Assembly (NCBI GenBank): GCA_020832285.1
Contig: JAFIFB010000010.1
Coordinates: 46,711-110,710 of the forward strand
Source of the DNA: Balneolaceae bacterium
GTDB lineage: Bacteria > Bacteroidota > Rhodothermia > Balneolales > Balneolaceae
DNA: 64,000 nt
Direction: 5' to 3'
Part shown: positions 37,101-45,652 of the stretch, piece after piece
How positions within the stretch are numbered: position 1 is the stretch's first letter
Layout: every line of letters starts with the position of its first letter
Notes under the pieces: model-generated
Told to the model about the DNA's origin: nothing
What the model saw: only the letters and a program-made list of their open reading frames with translations
The model's database searches: none
Made by a program: the position numbers and the translations under genes

Positions 37101-37788
37101 CAAGCTGCACATTTACTTCGGTTCGGCCATCGATATCCACTTCCAGCCGCTGATAACCGATATAGGTGAACACCAGTGTATTCAGTTCATCGGGTACCTG
37201 CAAATCCCAGGCGCCATCGGCGTCGGTTTGCGTTCCAATAATTCCGCCGGTGTGCTCTTCGGAAGCTGCAACGATTACATTCACTCCGAAAAGCCTCTCT
37301 CCGGTTTCAGCATCGCGCACCACTCCGTGCACAGTCCGGTCGTTCATCTCTTCAGCCTTGGTTATTGGTTCATTATATTCAACCAATACCAGCCTTCGGT
37401 CCGGCGAAATGGCGAACCTTCTTTCAGTATCTTCAAGTATGTACCAGAGCGCATCATACAGGCTGATCTCTTCTTCACTCATTGATACGGTTTTATCCAT
37501 TTCAATCAGTGATTCTTTGTAAGAGAGTTTCAAGTCAGCCTCTTCTGCTATTTCATGGAGAGCATCCCTCACCGGCAGTTCCTGGAAATCTACCCTGATG
37601 GTCTGTTCGAGTAAATCTTTGGTTTGTTCAGGCATATCAGCGAAAAGAGCTTCACTAAAAACGATCGGATCTTCATAAGGCCTGTCGGCAACGGTTTGGC
37701 CGGTCGCAGGCAATACTACTCCTGTACCCATTAAAAGATAAACAATACATGCTTTCAGCACGATTGTGTTGAGCTTTATTGTGTTCAT
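34180..37788 (-). CDS. SusC/RagA TonB-linked outer-membrane transporter with STN signalling domain
   Basis: This is an energy-dependent outer-membrane channel that works with SusD. After the signal peptide comes an STN domain (about residues 45-115, VRDALHEIAEEADLKLSYKE), which contacts a FecR anti-sigma factor. A carboxypeptidase-like beta domain (about 135-215) follows, then a plug domain (VVVGYGTQRRVNLSGAVDQV... SISVLKDASSAAIYGARAAFGV, about 240-360), and a beta-barrel ending in the aromatic SIGVNINF. At 1202 residues it is on the long side because of the STN domain. The fecR gene lies 14 bases upstream and susD follows after 25 bases. Substrate binding should induce the operon through FecR and the sigma factor. 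Confidence 0.97.
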   Translation of the reverse strand: MNTIKLNTIVLKACIVYLLMGTGVVLPATGQTVADRPYEDPIVFSEALFADMPEQTKDLLEQTIRVDFQELPVRDALHEIAEEADLKLSYKESLIEMDKTVSMSEEEISLYDALWYILEDTERRFAISPDRRLVLVEYNEPITKAEEMNDRTVHGVVRDAETGERLFGVNVIVAASEEHTGGIIGTQTDADGAWDLQVPDELNTLVFTYIGYQRLEVDIDGRTEVNVQLVQDVAMLDEAVVVGYGTQRRVNLSGAVDQVSMQQFEGRSISNITQGLQGMVPNLNIDYTEGAPGTEPQINIRGFTSINGGEPLIIIDGIPAQTRDLNRLDPMDIESISVLKDASSAAIYGARAAFGVLMIETKRGTSEGINVSLSSRASWDTPTILPDKVTDPYTYMRWQDMSTSATPWDYINFDDDMYDWARQRSDNPDSTPAVREDPNNPGTWQYMGDRNWANYFLSDYGMSTNNTLSLDGTTESTSFFLSGSLDDQTGALQIADDTFERWSVRSNVQYEAFDWLTVGNRTNIARTERRLPSRFVDDDDNWSLFAIYDLEPMGWDKNPDGTWANNPVGELGAMLTEGGQHSDKFENYQTTFTARSNIIPEILSVSADYTIRSEFRNYNWDQRRYNVGYGPDDVRQLGSTRVWRNRTTYDYQVFNIYSNVNLDFNRHQISGVAGFNQEKNELYEIISDVSNVISSELPSLSLALGNPNTSDFYEGWAVRGLFGRVNYVFDDKYIIEFNGRYDGSSRFPGDSRWGFFPSASIAYRIDQSGFMERFDWLDMLKIRASYGSLGNQEFDAFGHIPTMSASNANYLVGNSRPLQISSPPLVSSNYTWEQVSTRNLGLDIDILGSRLTAAFDLYVRDTKGMLTLGRELPAVLGTSEPDENAADLETKGWEMALHYRDNFELFGDSFFFGARFTLADSRAYITQFDNPERFLNQYYEGQELGEIWGLRYLGLFETEDEIANHADQSDIVPWGVLDIVPGWPKYADLNNDGTVRAGDTVDDPGDLTVIGNSQARYRFGLNLDFAFKNLDFRAFFQGVGKRDFMPYHYLFWGFYQQPYSGGYTHLLDFYRPQDDPAEMRNRHSQAYLDSGLADANTDARFPVLQAWQRDVNTSGLGNIADDGFMLDASYLRLKNLTVGYTLPRDLTNTIGIQSLRIYLSGENLYEWSEVADIIDPEAITDDGFGYRYPFQRRYSIGVNINF

Positions 37789-37802
37789 TGTAGTTATGTC
37801 CG

Positions 37803-38846
37803 TTATAGATTGTTGGATTTGAAAGTTATCGTTTGGTTATCGATCTCATACCGGATGTTCATCGAAAGGGCAATGACATCCAATACCTGCCGCAAAGGTT
37901 CATCTTCGAAAACCGAAGTTAATTTCTCCTTTTTAATGGCAGGGTCTGTAATAATGCACTCTACATCGTACCATCTCTCAAGACGTTCGGCTACTTCCCC
38001 GAAAGGAGTGTCGTAAAAAATAAGTTTACCGTTTCTCCATCCTGTATAGCGTTCAATATCCCGAATCTCTTCAATCTCTATTTCCTGTCCTGTTATCAGC
38101 AGGCCTCCCTGGTTTTTTGTGATAATTTTTTCCTCAGTAGTTCCTGATTCTAAGGCTCCTATTGCAACTTTTCCATCATTTACAACAACCCGGGTTGATT
38201 TTTCCTTCGGGTAAGATTCCATCACAAAAGAAGTACCCAGAACCCTCACCACGCTGTTGGAGGCCTCAATATGGAAAGGATGTTCATCATCAGATTCCAC
38301 TTCAAACCAGACCTGTCCCTCCATGGAAACCCGTCGGTTTGTTGCTGAAAAATTATCGGGTATGGTAATGCGGCTTTCATGGTTCAAAACGAGAGTGCTT
38401 CCATCCCTGAGATATACGGTTTTACGTTCACCCCGGTCGGCCTCAAAAACCTGGTAGGAAGCTGGCGGCTCCTCTAACCCGGTATAGAATGGGTTAAAAA
38501 TCATAACAGCCACTGCAATAAATGCAGCCGCCATAGCAAATGGTAAAAAGTTTTTTCTGGGCTGCCGTGATTTATTCTGATAACTGTTTCTGCTATTTTT
38601 AATTTTTTTATCAGATTGAGAACTACCGGTCAATCTCCGCTTCTCCTTAATCTGCTCAAGGAGCAAAACTGAATCGAGTTCAGGATAAAATTCGGTTTCC
38701 TTTGAATGAAAAAAGTAATCTTTATCATGGCTGATTTTCCACGTTAAAAAAGCTTCTCCTTCTTTAGTTTTCAGCCATTCAAGTACTTCATCTGCCTCTT
38801 CAGGAGTACATCGGTTTTCAAGATATTTTTGTACCAGTTTTTGCAT
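37803..38846 (-). CDS. FecR-family anti-sigma factor (DUF4974)
   Basis: This inner-membrane regulator holds the cognate ECF sigma factor until the STN domain of SusC signals. The N-terminal cytoplasmic part (about residues 1-95) binds sigma and is followed by one membrane helix (FLPFAMAAAFIAVAVMIF, about 101-118). The FecR beta domain follows (ERKTVYLRDGSTLVLNHESR... VRVLGTSFVME). The C-terminal DUF4974 domain reads YDTPFGEVAERLERWYDVEC and continues to the end. Its 347 residues are normal. It lies between the sigma gene (254 bases upstream) and susC (14 bases downstream), so the signalling chain is complete within this operon. Confidence 0.95.
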   Translation of the reverse strand: MQKLVQKYLENRCTPEEADEVLEWLKTKEGEAFLTWKISHDKDYFFHSKETEFYPELDSVLLLEQIKEKRRLTGSSQSDKKIKNSRNSYQNKSRQPRKNFLPFAMAAAFIAVAVMIFNPFYTGLEEPPASYQVFEADRGERKTVYLRDGSTLVLNHESRITIPDNFSATNRRVSMEGQVWFEVESDDEHPFHIEASNSVVRVLGTSFVMESYPKEKSTRVVVNDGKVAIGALESGTTEEKIITKNQGGLLITGQEIEIEEIRDIERYTGWRNGKLIFYDTPFGEVAERLERWYDVECIITDPAIKKEKLTSVFEDEPLRQVLDVIALSMNIRYEIDNQTITFKSNNL

Positions 38847-39100
38847 AATTGCAGCTAATCCGGATTTCTCACCAAGAGATTTTTTGTGCTTTGTAACAGT
38901 TAATAAACCTGTCCGCCAAAAAAGTATTAAAAGTCCCTTTTTATTCGGCCTGAAGTTTGTTTTGAAAACTGTACATCTATGGAAGCAATTGAATAAGAAA
39001 ACCTGCGATGATAGATTCTGATCGCAAAAAAATTTTGTTATACCCGATACAGTTCAGGATGTCCCCGGACTGAATTCCGTTCGGTGAATTTGCGGGGTTT
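38847..39100. other. Sigma-FecR intergenic region with a stem-loop
   Basis: This 254-base gap within the signalling operon contains a stem CCCCG/CGGGG at 39063-39097 enclosing AATTC/GAATT. The T-run lies on the plus-strand side, so it is not a normal terminator for the minus-strand sigma gene. It could lower expression of fecR relative to sigma or carry a second promoter. Confidence 0.4.
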
Positions 39101-39676
39101 TTATTTGACAGAGGCAAGATCTGCGTTCTTTCTCATATATTCGCGCAGAGAGCGGGTGGCAAGATAATATTGCGATTTTACCGCATGGATGGAGATATCA
39201 AGCTTTTTGGCAACTTCTTTGTTTGTCAGGCCCTGTTCAGATCTCATCCGGTGTATCTGCTCTTGTCGGTAAGAAAGCTGTTTCAGACCCATCTCTTTAA
39301 TCCGGCAGTAATCGGAATGGATTACGGTTTCTTCGGTACTATTTGAGCTTTTTTTCTTCTGGCGGGAAAATTCGATATGCTCCCGGATTCTTCTGTCCTG
39401 ATTCCGGATGGTGTTCAAAATTTCGTTTCTGAGGAACGTAGTGAGAAGCGGCTGAAGAGAATCTGCTCTTTCGGAATCCAGCTTTGTGCGGAAATCCCAT
39501 AACCTCAGATATACATTCTGGACAGCATCTTTTGCCAGAGTTCGATTTTTCAGCCAATTTACAGCCATTCCGTACAGGCTCTTATGATAGATTTTATAAG
39601 CCTGTTCAAAAGCAAATTCATCACCGGCTTTCAACCTGTTTATCAACTGTTTATCATCGTCAGGGTTGTGGTGCAT
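39101..39676 (-). CDS. FecI-like ECF sigma factor of the SusC/SusD locus
   Basis: This RNA polymerase sigma-70 factor of the Bacteroidota ECF group has 191 residues. Region 2 is at about 20-95 (FEQAYKIYHKSLYGMAVNWL... KDAVQNVYLRLWDFR). Region 4, with the helix-turn-helix, is at about 130-180 (YRQEQIHRMRSEQGLTNKEVAKKLDISIHAVKS). It is the first gene of the sigma-FecR-SusC-SusD series and is divergent from the choline-type symporter gene across a 359-base gap. It should direct transcription of susC/susD once released by FecR. Confidence 0.94.
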   Translation of the reverse strand: MHHNPDDDKQLINRLKAGDEFAFEQAYKIYHKSLYGMAVNWLKNRTLAKDAVQNVYLRLWDFRTKLDSERADSLQPLLTTFLRNEILNTIRNQDRRIREHIEFSRQKKKSSNSTEETVIHSDYCRIKEMGLKQLSYRQEQIHRMRSEQGLTNKEVAKKLDISIHAVKSQYYLATRSLREYMRKNADLASVK

Positions 39677-40035
39677 CTGTATAAGGTATTTCTGAATTTA
39701 GAAACTGAATGCCAACTAAGAGGGTGTTTCACCAGCTATAATACCAAAGAATTGTTACCCTACTGTTAAAAATTTGACCCGTTATTACATTGTAAATAAA
39801 ATAAAAGCAAAGAGCCAACACTTTCAAATTCTTTTAAGAATGGCTCATTTTTTTCTGAAAACTGAAACGATACCGGAATCTCTTTTTGAAACGAAGATTT
39901 GAATTCAATAACTTCTCGGAGCTTTCGAAAAGCTTTTATACAGGGCAACTACGCTAAATTGAAAAGGTAAAATAACCGGACAGAAATATTTTCAGTTTCA
40001 CAAAAGAATCACCGATCTATCCTGTAGCCGTACTC
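39677..40035. other. Divergent promoter region between sigma factor and symporter
   Basis: It should contain the promoters of both arms of the locus. I see no gene and no clear operator palindrome. It is AT-rich, and a shared regulation of both sides through this region is possible but not shown. Confidence 0.4.
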
Positions 40036-41613
40036 ATGATCGTGTTGATTATACTCGGTTTTGTGATCGAGTTGATGGACACACAGGAATCGCTGTACTG
40101 GCCCGGATACATCTCCATGATGTTCTTTTATGGAGTGATTTTTTACATCGGCCTGTACGCAGGCAAGAAGCGCAAAAGTAACAATCCTGACGAAATTATT
40201 CTCGCAGGAAGAAATATTCCGCTGCTTGTTGCTGTGTTTACCATGAGTGCCACCTGGGTGGGAGGGGGCTACATTAACGGCACTGCAGAATACGCCATGA
40301 GCGACGGCCTGGCATGGGTTCAGGCCCCCTGGGGGTATTCGATGAGTCTGATTTTGGGCGGAATTTTCTTTGCCCGGAAGATGCGCCGATACGAATTTAC
40401 CACATTGATCGACCCTCTTAAACAACGTTTCGGTATAAAAATGGGAGCGGTACTCACTATCCCCGCCGTGACTGCCGAAATTTTCTGGACTGCCGCCATA
40501 CTCACTGCACTTGGAACCACATTCGGTACCATTCTCGGACTCGATTTTACCACATCGATCATTCTCTCTGCCATTATTGCCATTTTATACACTGCAATCG
40601 GCGGCTTATGGGCAGTAGCTTTTACCGATATTTTCCAATTAATTATTTTGATGTTCGGGCTGATTCTTGTGCTGCCTTTTGCTTTTTCACATGTGGGCGG
40701 TATGGAAGCAGCATGGGAAAGCTACCAGGACAGCAAAGGAATTTTTGCTTCTCTTTTTCCGCCAATCGATGGGTGGAAACATCCAGAATGGGGTAACTAC
40801 TACTGGCTCTGGTGGGACTCAATGCTTCTGCTGATGCTGGGCGGTATTCCGTGGCAGGTTTACTTTCAGCGGGTACTTGCTTCAAAAAATGAAAAAACAG
40901 CGATGTGGCTCTCCATTATTGCCGGATTTGTCTGCATTATGGCAGCTATTCCAGCCATGATGATAGGAATTATTGGTGATGTGGTTTCCTGGGAGGCTAT
41001 AGGTGCCCCAACACCTGAAGAACCGGCTCTTGTACTCCCTTACGTTGTGCGATATTTAACCAATCCGATTGTGGCAACCATCGGACTGGGAGCCATTGCA
41101 GCAGCGGTGATGTCTTCAGTCGATTCCTCCATACTTTCAGCCTCTTCCATGACCTCCTGGAACGTTTATCGTCCGCTTTTCAAACCAAATATTACGGCAG
41201 ACCAGCTTTCAAAAGTACTGAAAAGAGTCATCTGGATTATCGGAATCGCAGCAACACTTCTTGCTCTGCAGGTTAAAAGTGTATATGAATTATGGTTTCT
41301 TTGCAGTGATTTTGTGTATGCGATTCTATTCCCTCAGCTTGTAACAGCTCTTTTTGATAAAAAAGCGAACATGTACGGTTCTATTGCAGGATTTACCGTT
41401 TCACTCATACTCAGGCTGGGAGGCGGCGACCCAACTCTTGGCATTCCCACAATGATTCCTTACCCGATGATTGAAGATGGAGCCGTACTCTTTCCGTTCC
41501 GTACTCTTGCGATGCTTTCTGGACTGGCAACTATTATGATTGTTTCGCGACTCACACAAAAAATCTGCGAACCTCAAGAATTACACATACCGAAAAAATT
41601 TGTTGAGAAATAA
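40036..41613 (+). CDS. Sodium:solute symporter, choline-transporter-like (SLC5A7-type)
   Basis: This inner-membrane sodium-coupled importer has about 13 membrane helices. The early segment AGRNIPLLVAVFTMSATWVG then GGYINGTAEYAM closely follows the high-affinity choline transporter CHT1 (SLC5A7) rather than proline or glucose symporters. Further SSF marks are AAAVMSSVDSSILSASSM and the helix around LYTAIGGLWAVAFTDIFQLI. Its 525 residues are usual. The gene is followed after 74 bases by choline dehydrogenase, which strongly supports choline as substrate. The ATG at 40036 begins a first helix. It is divergent from the ECF sigma gene of the SusC/SusD operon. Confidence 0.92.
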   Translation: MIVLIILGFVIELMDTQESLYWPGYISMMFFYGVIFYIGLYAGKKRKSNNPDEIILAGRNIPLLVAVFTMSATWVGGGYINGTAEYAMSDGLAWVQAPWGYSMSLILGGIFFARKMRRYEFTTLIDPLKQRFGIKMGAVLTIPAVTAEIFWTAAILTALGTTFGTILGLDFTTSIILSAIIAILYTAIGGLWAVAFTDIFQLIILMFGLILVLPFAFSHVGGMEAAWESYQDSKGIFASLFPPIDGWKHPEWGNYYWLWWDSMLLLMLGGIPWQVYFQRVLASKNEKTAMWLSIIAGFVCIMAAIPAMMIGIIGDVVSWEAIGAPTPEEPALVLPYVVRYLTNPIVATIGLGAIAAAVMSSVDSSILSASSMTSWNVYRPLFKPNITADQLSKVLKRVIWIIGIAATLLALQVKSVYELWFLCSDFVYAILFPQLVTALFDKKANMYGSIAGFTVSLILRLGGGDPTLGIPTMIPYPMIEDGAVLFPFRTLAMLSGLATIMIVSRLTQKICEPQELHIPKKFVEK

Positions 41614-41687
41614 TATCAACTTTTACTTTTGCCGTGCCAGACTTGCAGGGCGGCATCTCAAATCCTGAATAAAAAAGATTACTACAG

Positions 41688-43349
41688 ATGAAACAAAAAG
41701 AATACGATTACATTATTGTTGGTGCTGGTACTGCCGGCAGTGTTTTGGCCAGCCGCCTTTCCGAAAATAAAGAAAATCGTGTACTGGTTATTGAAGCGGG
41801 ACCCAAAGACCGCTCCATTTTTATCCACATGCCCGCTGCATTTTCTGAGCCGCTTAAAAGCGATCGCCTGAACTGGGGATTCTATTCGGAACCTGAACCT
41901 TTCATGAACAACCGGCGAATGTACTGTCCCCGGGGCCGTGTAATCGGGGGATCATCATCCATCAACGGCATGGTTTATATTCGAGGCCACGCACTGGATT
42001 ATGACCGCTGGGCCGAACAGGGTCTTCCCGACTGGAGTTACAGCAACTGCCTTCCCTATTTCCGAAGAGCACAGCGTCACGAATTTGGTTCCAATTCCTA
42101 CCGTGGCGGAAATGGACCTGTACATGTAACGGCAGGCCGTGCCCGCCATATTCTTCATGCCGCCTGGATTGAGGCAGGCCAGCAAGCTGGTTACGATTAT
42201 ACACATGATGTAAACGGATATCAGCAGGAAGGAATCGGGCCGTTTGACCGAACTGTATGGAATGGTAAACGATGTTCAGCGGCGAGGGCCTATCTTCACC
42301 CGGCCATGAAACGGGAAAACCTGGACGTACTTTCCGGGTGCATGGCCCACCGTGTTCTGTTTGAAAAGAATAAAGCTGTTGGCATCGAATTTTCCCGGAA
42401 AAGAAAAGTTAATACAGTATATGCCGCCAAAAAAGTGATCCTCTGCGGCGGAGCTATCAACTCACCACAAATACTACAGCTTTCTGGAGTTGGACCGGCC
42501 GAACGCCTGAAAAACCTGGATATTCCAGTCATAGCCGATTTACCGGGCGTGGGTGAAAATTTACAGGATCATCTTGAAGTATACATTCAGTTTGAGAGTA
42601 AAAAACCTGTTTCACTCTATCCGTCACTTCAGCCATTTGGCCGGCTTAAAGTTGGACTGGAATGGATTTTTTCAAAAACCGGGCCGGGTGCCACAAATCA
42701 TTTCGAAACGGGTGGATTTATCCGATCCAAACCGGGCATACAACATCCGAATATTCAGTATCATTTTTTGCCGCTGGCAATCAATTATGATGGCTCCAGC
42801 CCTGCAGGCGGCCACGGCTTTCAAGTTCACGCCGGCCCGATGAGGCCAACAAGCACTGGTTACGTCCGCATTCGATCAAATAAACCAAAAGATCATCCGG
42901 AAATTCTCTTTAACTACATGGGCACCGAAAATGACCGTGAAGAGATGCGCGATGGAATCCGCCTTGCCCGGGAGATCATAAACCAAAAAGCTTTTGACCC
43001 GTTCCGGGGCAGAGAACTAACTCCCGGCCCAAAAGCTACTGCGGATTCTGATATCGACGCCTTTATTCGTGAACGGGGAGAAAGTGCCTACCACCCCACA
43101 TGTACTTGTAAAATGGGTTCAGAGTCCGACCCGAATGCTGTTGTGGATGAAAGCGGTGCAGTATACGGTGTTGAGAATCTCCACGTTGCCGATGCATCGG
43201 TAATGCCCGACCTGATCAGCGGTAATACAGATACCCCCACGGTTATGATCGCCGAAAAACTCTCGGATAAAATTCTTGATAAAGAGCCATTACCATCGTC
43301 TGAGGCCCCATACTGGATTCATCCCGATTGGCAAAATAGCCAGCGTTAG
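41688..43349 (+). CDS. betA: Choline dehydrogenase (GMC oxidoreductase)
   Basis: This FAD enzyme oxidises choline to betaine aldehyde and, in many BetA proteins, on to glycine betaine, an osmoprotectant. The FAD-binding motif IIVGAGTAGSVLASRL is at residues 8-23. GMC signatures are GRVIGGSSSINGMVYIRG (about 85-102) and GAINSPQILQLSGVGP (about 255-270). The C-terminal active-site region AYHPTCTCKMGS includes the catalytic His, and NTDTPTVMIAEK closes the FAD site. Its 553 residues fit BetA. It is in an operon with the choline-type symporter; a hairpin terminator follows at 43393. No betaine aldehyde dehydrogenase gene is seen in the window. Confidence 0.93.
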   Translation: MKQKEYDYIIVGAGTAGSVLASRLSENKENRVLVIEAGPKDRSIFIHMPAAFSEPLKSDRLNWGFYSEPEPFMNNRRMYCPRGRVIGGSSSINGMVYIRGHALDYDRWAEQGLPDWSYSNCLPYFRRAQRHEFGSNSYRGGNGPVHVTAGRARHILHAAWIEAGQQAGYDYTHDVNGYQQEGIGPFDRTVWNGKRCSAARAYLHPAMKRENLDVLSGCMAHRVLFEKNKAVGIEFSRKRKVNTVYAAKKVILCGGAINSPQILQLSGVGPAERLKNLDIPVIADLPGVGENLQDHLEVYIQFESKKPVSLYPSLQPFGRLKVGLEWIFSKTGPGATNHFETGGFIRSKPGIQHPNIQYHFLPLAINYDGSSPAGGHGFQVHAGPMRPTSTGYVRIRSNKPKDHPEILFNYMGTENDREEMRDGIRLAREIINQKAFDPFRGRELTPGPKATADSDIDAFIRERGESAYHPTCTCKMGSESDPNAVVDESGAVYGVENLHVADASVMPDLISGNTDTPTVMIAEKLSDKILDKEPLPSSEAPYWIHPDWQNSQR

Positions 43350-43392
43350 TAATTGGATTCGTGTGAGTTAAGCAGTGAAAAGATTCTCTTCT

Positions 43393-43418
43393 AAACCAAG
43401 AGTTTTCTTGGTTTTTTT
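43393..43418 (+). terminator. Hairpin terminator after betA
   Basis: The arms AAACCAAG and CTTGGTTT (8 bp, perfect) with a 6-base loop are followed by a run of T. It separates the choline operon from the purine permease gene. Confidence 0.88.
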
Positions 43419-43489
43419 AAAAAACGAATTGCGCTTACATGTAAGGTTTATATCTTTCCCGCGAAATAAAAATATACACCTTACTATCA

Positions 43490-44791
43490 ATGCTAACCAA
43501 ACTTTTCGGTTTTAACCCAAAAACCCACTCTGTCGGTAAAGAGATTACGGCGGGAATTACTACATTTCTAACGATGTCCTATATCCTGTTTGTGAATCCG
43601 ATGATTCTGAACAGTGCAGGAATGGATTTTAATGCCGTGATTACAGCCACAGCACTTGCCGCCTGTTTTGGCACTCTGCTGATGGCTTTTTGGGTGAAAG
43701 TTCCACTGGCGATGGCTCCCGGAATGGGCCTGAACGCTTTTTTTGCCTACACTCTTGTGATCGGGGAGGGCATTACCTGGGAAACTGCAATGGGTGTGGT
43801 TTTTATTTCAGGGTTCGTGTTTCTGCTGCTGACCTGGCTGGGCATCCGTGAAAAAATAGTAAATGCGATTCCACTCTCGCTACGTCTCTCCATTCCAGCA
43901 GGGATTGGATTGTTCATTACACTGATTGGCTTTCAGAACATGGAACTTGTGGTAATGGATGATGCCACCATGATCGCACTGGGAGAACTCTCAGCTCCTC
44001 TTCTCCTTGGACTATTCGGGATTCTGTTAATTGTAATCCTTGAAGCCAGAAAAGTACGCGGCTCCATACTGCTTGGCATTTTGGGGACTGCGCTGATGGC
44101 CTTGCTTTTTGGACAGATTACTGCGCCGGACTCCATTTTTTCCCTGCCCCCATCACCCGCTCCGGTTGCATTTCAGCTTGATGTTTTTGCGGCACTGCAG
44201 TGGGGTTTAATCGGGGCAATTTTCTCTTTTATGTTTGTGGATCTGTTTGATTCGGTAGGTACACTCGTTGCATGCTCTTACGAAGCCGGCCTTGTAGAAA
44301 AAGACGGCACCATCAAAAAGATCGATAAAATGCTGGGGGCCGACGCTGTAGCTACACTTTTTGGTTCCCTTGCAGGTACCAGCACTACCACAACTTACAT
44401 CGAGTCGGCTTCCGGAATTGAGGAGGGTGGCAGGAGTGGCTTAACTGCTTTTGTTACTGCTGTTTTATTTCTTGCAGCACTCTTCTTCACACCTGTCATC
44501 TCGGCCGTTCCATCTTATGCAACAGCCCCGGCACTTGTGGCTGTTGGTATTTTTATGTTCAAAAGTATCACACGAATTCCAATGGATAGCTGGCCCGATA
44601 TCGTTGCTGCATTTCTTACCATTGTTCTGATGCCGCTCACCTACAGCATTAGCCTTGGCCTTACTTTCGGTTTTCTTTTCTGGACACTTCTAACAGCCGT
44701 ATCCGGAAAGGTTAAAACGATTCATCCCGTTATGTGGATTGTGGCAGTACTCTCTGCTCTGAATCTCTGGATAGCCGCAGCTGCATTCTGA
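43490..44791 (+). CDS. Purine permease, NCS2 AzgA-like
   Basis: This inner-membrane importer of nucleobases (adenine, guanine or hypoxanthine) is of the AzgA/GhxP type within NCS2. It starts with the family signature FGFNPKTHSVGKEITAGITTFLTM (in two parts), followed by MSYILFVNPMIL. Further marks are APGMGLNAFFAY near residue 80, FVDLFDSVGTLVACSYEAGL near 250 and SLAGTSTTTTYIESASGIEE near 290. It has about 12-14 helices and 433 residues, as expected. It is monocistronic and set off from betA by a terminator. It may be unrelated to the choline locus, although nucleotides are also possible substrates of the nearby phosphoesterases. Confidence 0.95.
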   Translation: MLTKLFGFNPKTHSVGKEITAGITTFLTMSYILFVNPMILNSAGMDFNAVITATALAACFGTLLMAFWVKVPLAMAPGMGLNAFFAYTLVIGEGITWETAMGVVFISGFVFLLLTWLGIREKIVNAIPLSLRLSIPAGIGLFITLIGFQNMELVVMDDATMIALGELSAPLLLGLFGILLIVILEARKVRGSILLGILGTALMALLFGQITAPDSIFSLPPSPAPVAFQLDVFAALQWGLIGAIFSFMFVDLFDSVGTLVACSYEAGLVEKDGTIKKIDKMLGADAVATLFGSLAGTSTTTTYIESASGIEEGGRSGLTAFVTAVLFLAALFFTPVISAVPSYATAPALVAVGIFMFKSITRIPMDSWPDIVAAFLTIVLMPLTYSISLGLTFGFLFWTLLTAVSGKVKTIHPVMWIVAVLSALNLWIAAAAF

Positions 44792-45153
44792 TAATTATAT
44801 TAGACTGTTTTCAGTTTCATTGTTCTGCGGGAAATATTGTGGGTAAATTGATATGATTTACCCTATATCTTCCCCTCGTATCTGTTCTGACCGATTCGGG
44901 GTGGTTTTCCCCTTATGCATTAATCTGCCCAACGTTTTCCTTTCCGGATTCCAATGACAACCCCTCGAAACTGTGTCCTGTTTTTTCAAAAATACTCGCC
45001 TCGGGGAATTCTTGGGTTCCATTTTCTGTAGAAGCAATCTCATTTAGCCAAAACTCCAGGATTCTTGAAATTAGAGATCTATTCGAACGTTTTATATTAA
45101 AACTGAACTGATTAATTTTCATAAAATTTGAAAAACAATCGAAGGTGCCAGAT
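44792..45153. other. Gene-free intergenic region with a loop-conserved hairpin
   Basis: Minus-strand frames near 44858-45122 have no family features. The only clear structure is the hairpin at 44841-44863 with stem GGGTAAA/TTTACCC and loop TTGATATGA, matching the loop at 26533-26553. Confidence 0.45.
44841..44863 (+). repeat. Short hairpin with loop TTGATATGA, copy 2
   Basis: The stem GGGTAAA/TTTACCC encloses TTGATATGA. It shares the loop, but not the stem sequence, with 26533-26553. Confidence 0.45.
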
Positions 45154-45435
45154 ATGAATCAAAAAAGGAACATATTTAAAAGCAAAGAAAAAAGAACGCG
45201 CGAAGAGGTCAGCTCTTTTTTACGTGAACTTGCCGACCGAGTCTCGGCTGGTTCCATTAAACTAAAGCAGGGAGAAAAAGAGGTTAACCTTGAACTCTCT
45301 CAGCACCTCACCCTCGAAGTCAAAGCAACAGAAAAGCAGAAAATGAAAAATGGGCTAAAATATGAACTTGAATTAGAAATTGACTGGCATGAGAATGACC
45401 AGGGTCAATCAGATGCCCCTCTTCAGCTTGGATAA
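45154..45435 (+). CDS. Amphi-Trp domain small protein
   Basis: This protein of 93 residues is counted from ATG 45154, which has GAAGG 8 bases upstream; an upstream GTG at 45145 is less likely. The pattern of a charged helix (TREEVSSFLRELADRVSAGS), a beta-strand pair and a final LKYELELEIDWHEND matches the amphi-Trp domain, a small amphipathic domain ending in a Trp-containing strand. Its function is unknown; it is soluble and probably cytoplasmic. A bidirectional terminator follows at 45594-45627. Confidence 0.78.
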   Translation: MNQKRNIFKSKEKRTREEVSSFLRELADRVSAGSIKLKQGEKEVNLELSQHLTLEVKATEKQKMKNGLKYELELEIDWHENDQGQSDAPLQLG

Positions 45436-45593
45436 CTCGGATAATTCACATTCTATATACTAAACGAAGTCTAAATTATAGTTATTTCATACTTTATGAT
45501 CCAGAATTGGAAAGTTTGTGATAGCTCCTAAATAGTTCTTCGACTTCAATAATTTATACATTGAAGATTCTATCACGAACATTTTTAAATAAA

Positions 45594-45627
45594 AAAGCCC
45601 CGCATTACCGAAGCAATACGGGGCTTT
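45594..45627. terminator. Bidirectional hairpin terminator
   Basis: The arms AAAGCCCCGCATT and AATACGGGGCTTT (one mismatch) have an 8-base loop, with A-run and T-run flanks. It lies between the convergent amphi-Trp and ankyrin genes. Confidence 0.88.
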
Positions 45628-45652
45628 ATCACATGGAATTTTCACCTCTCAC

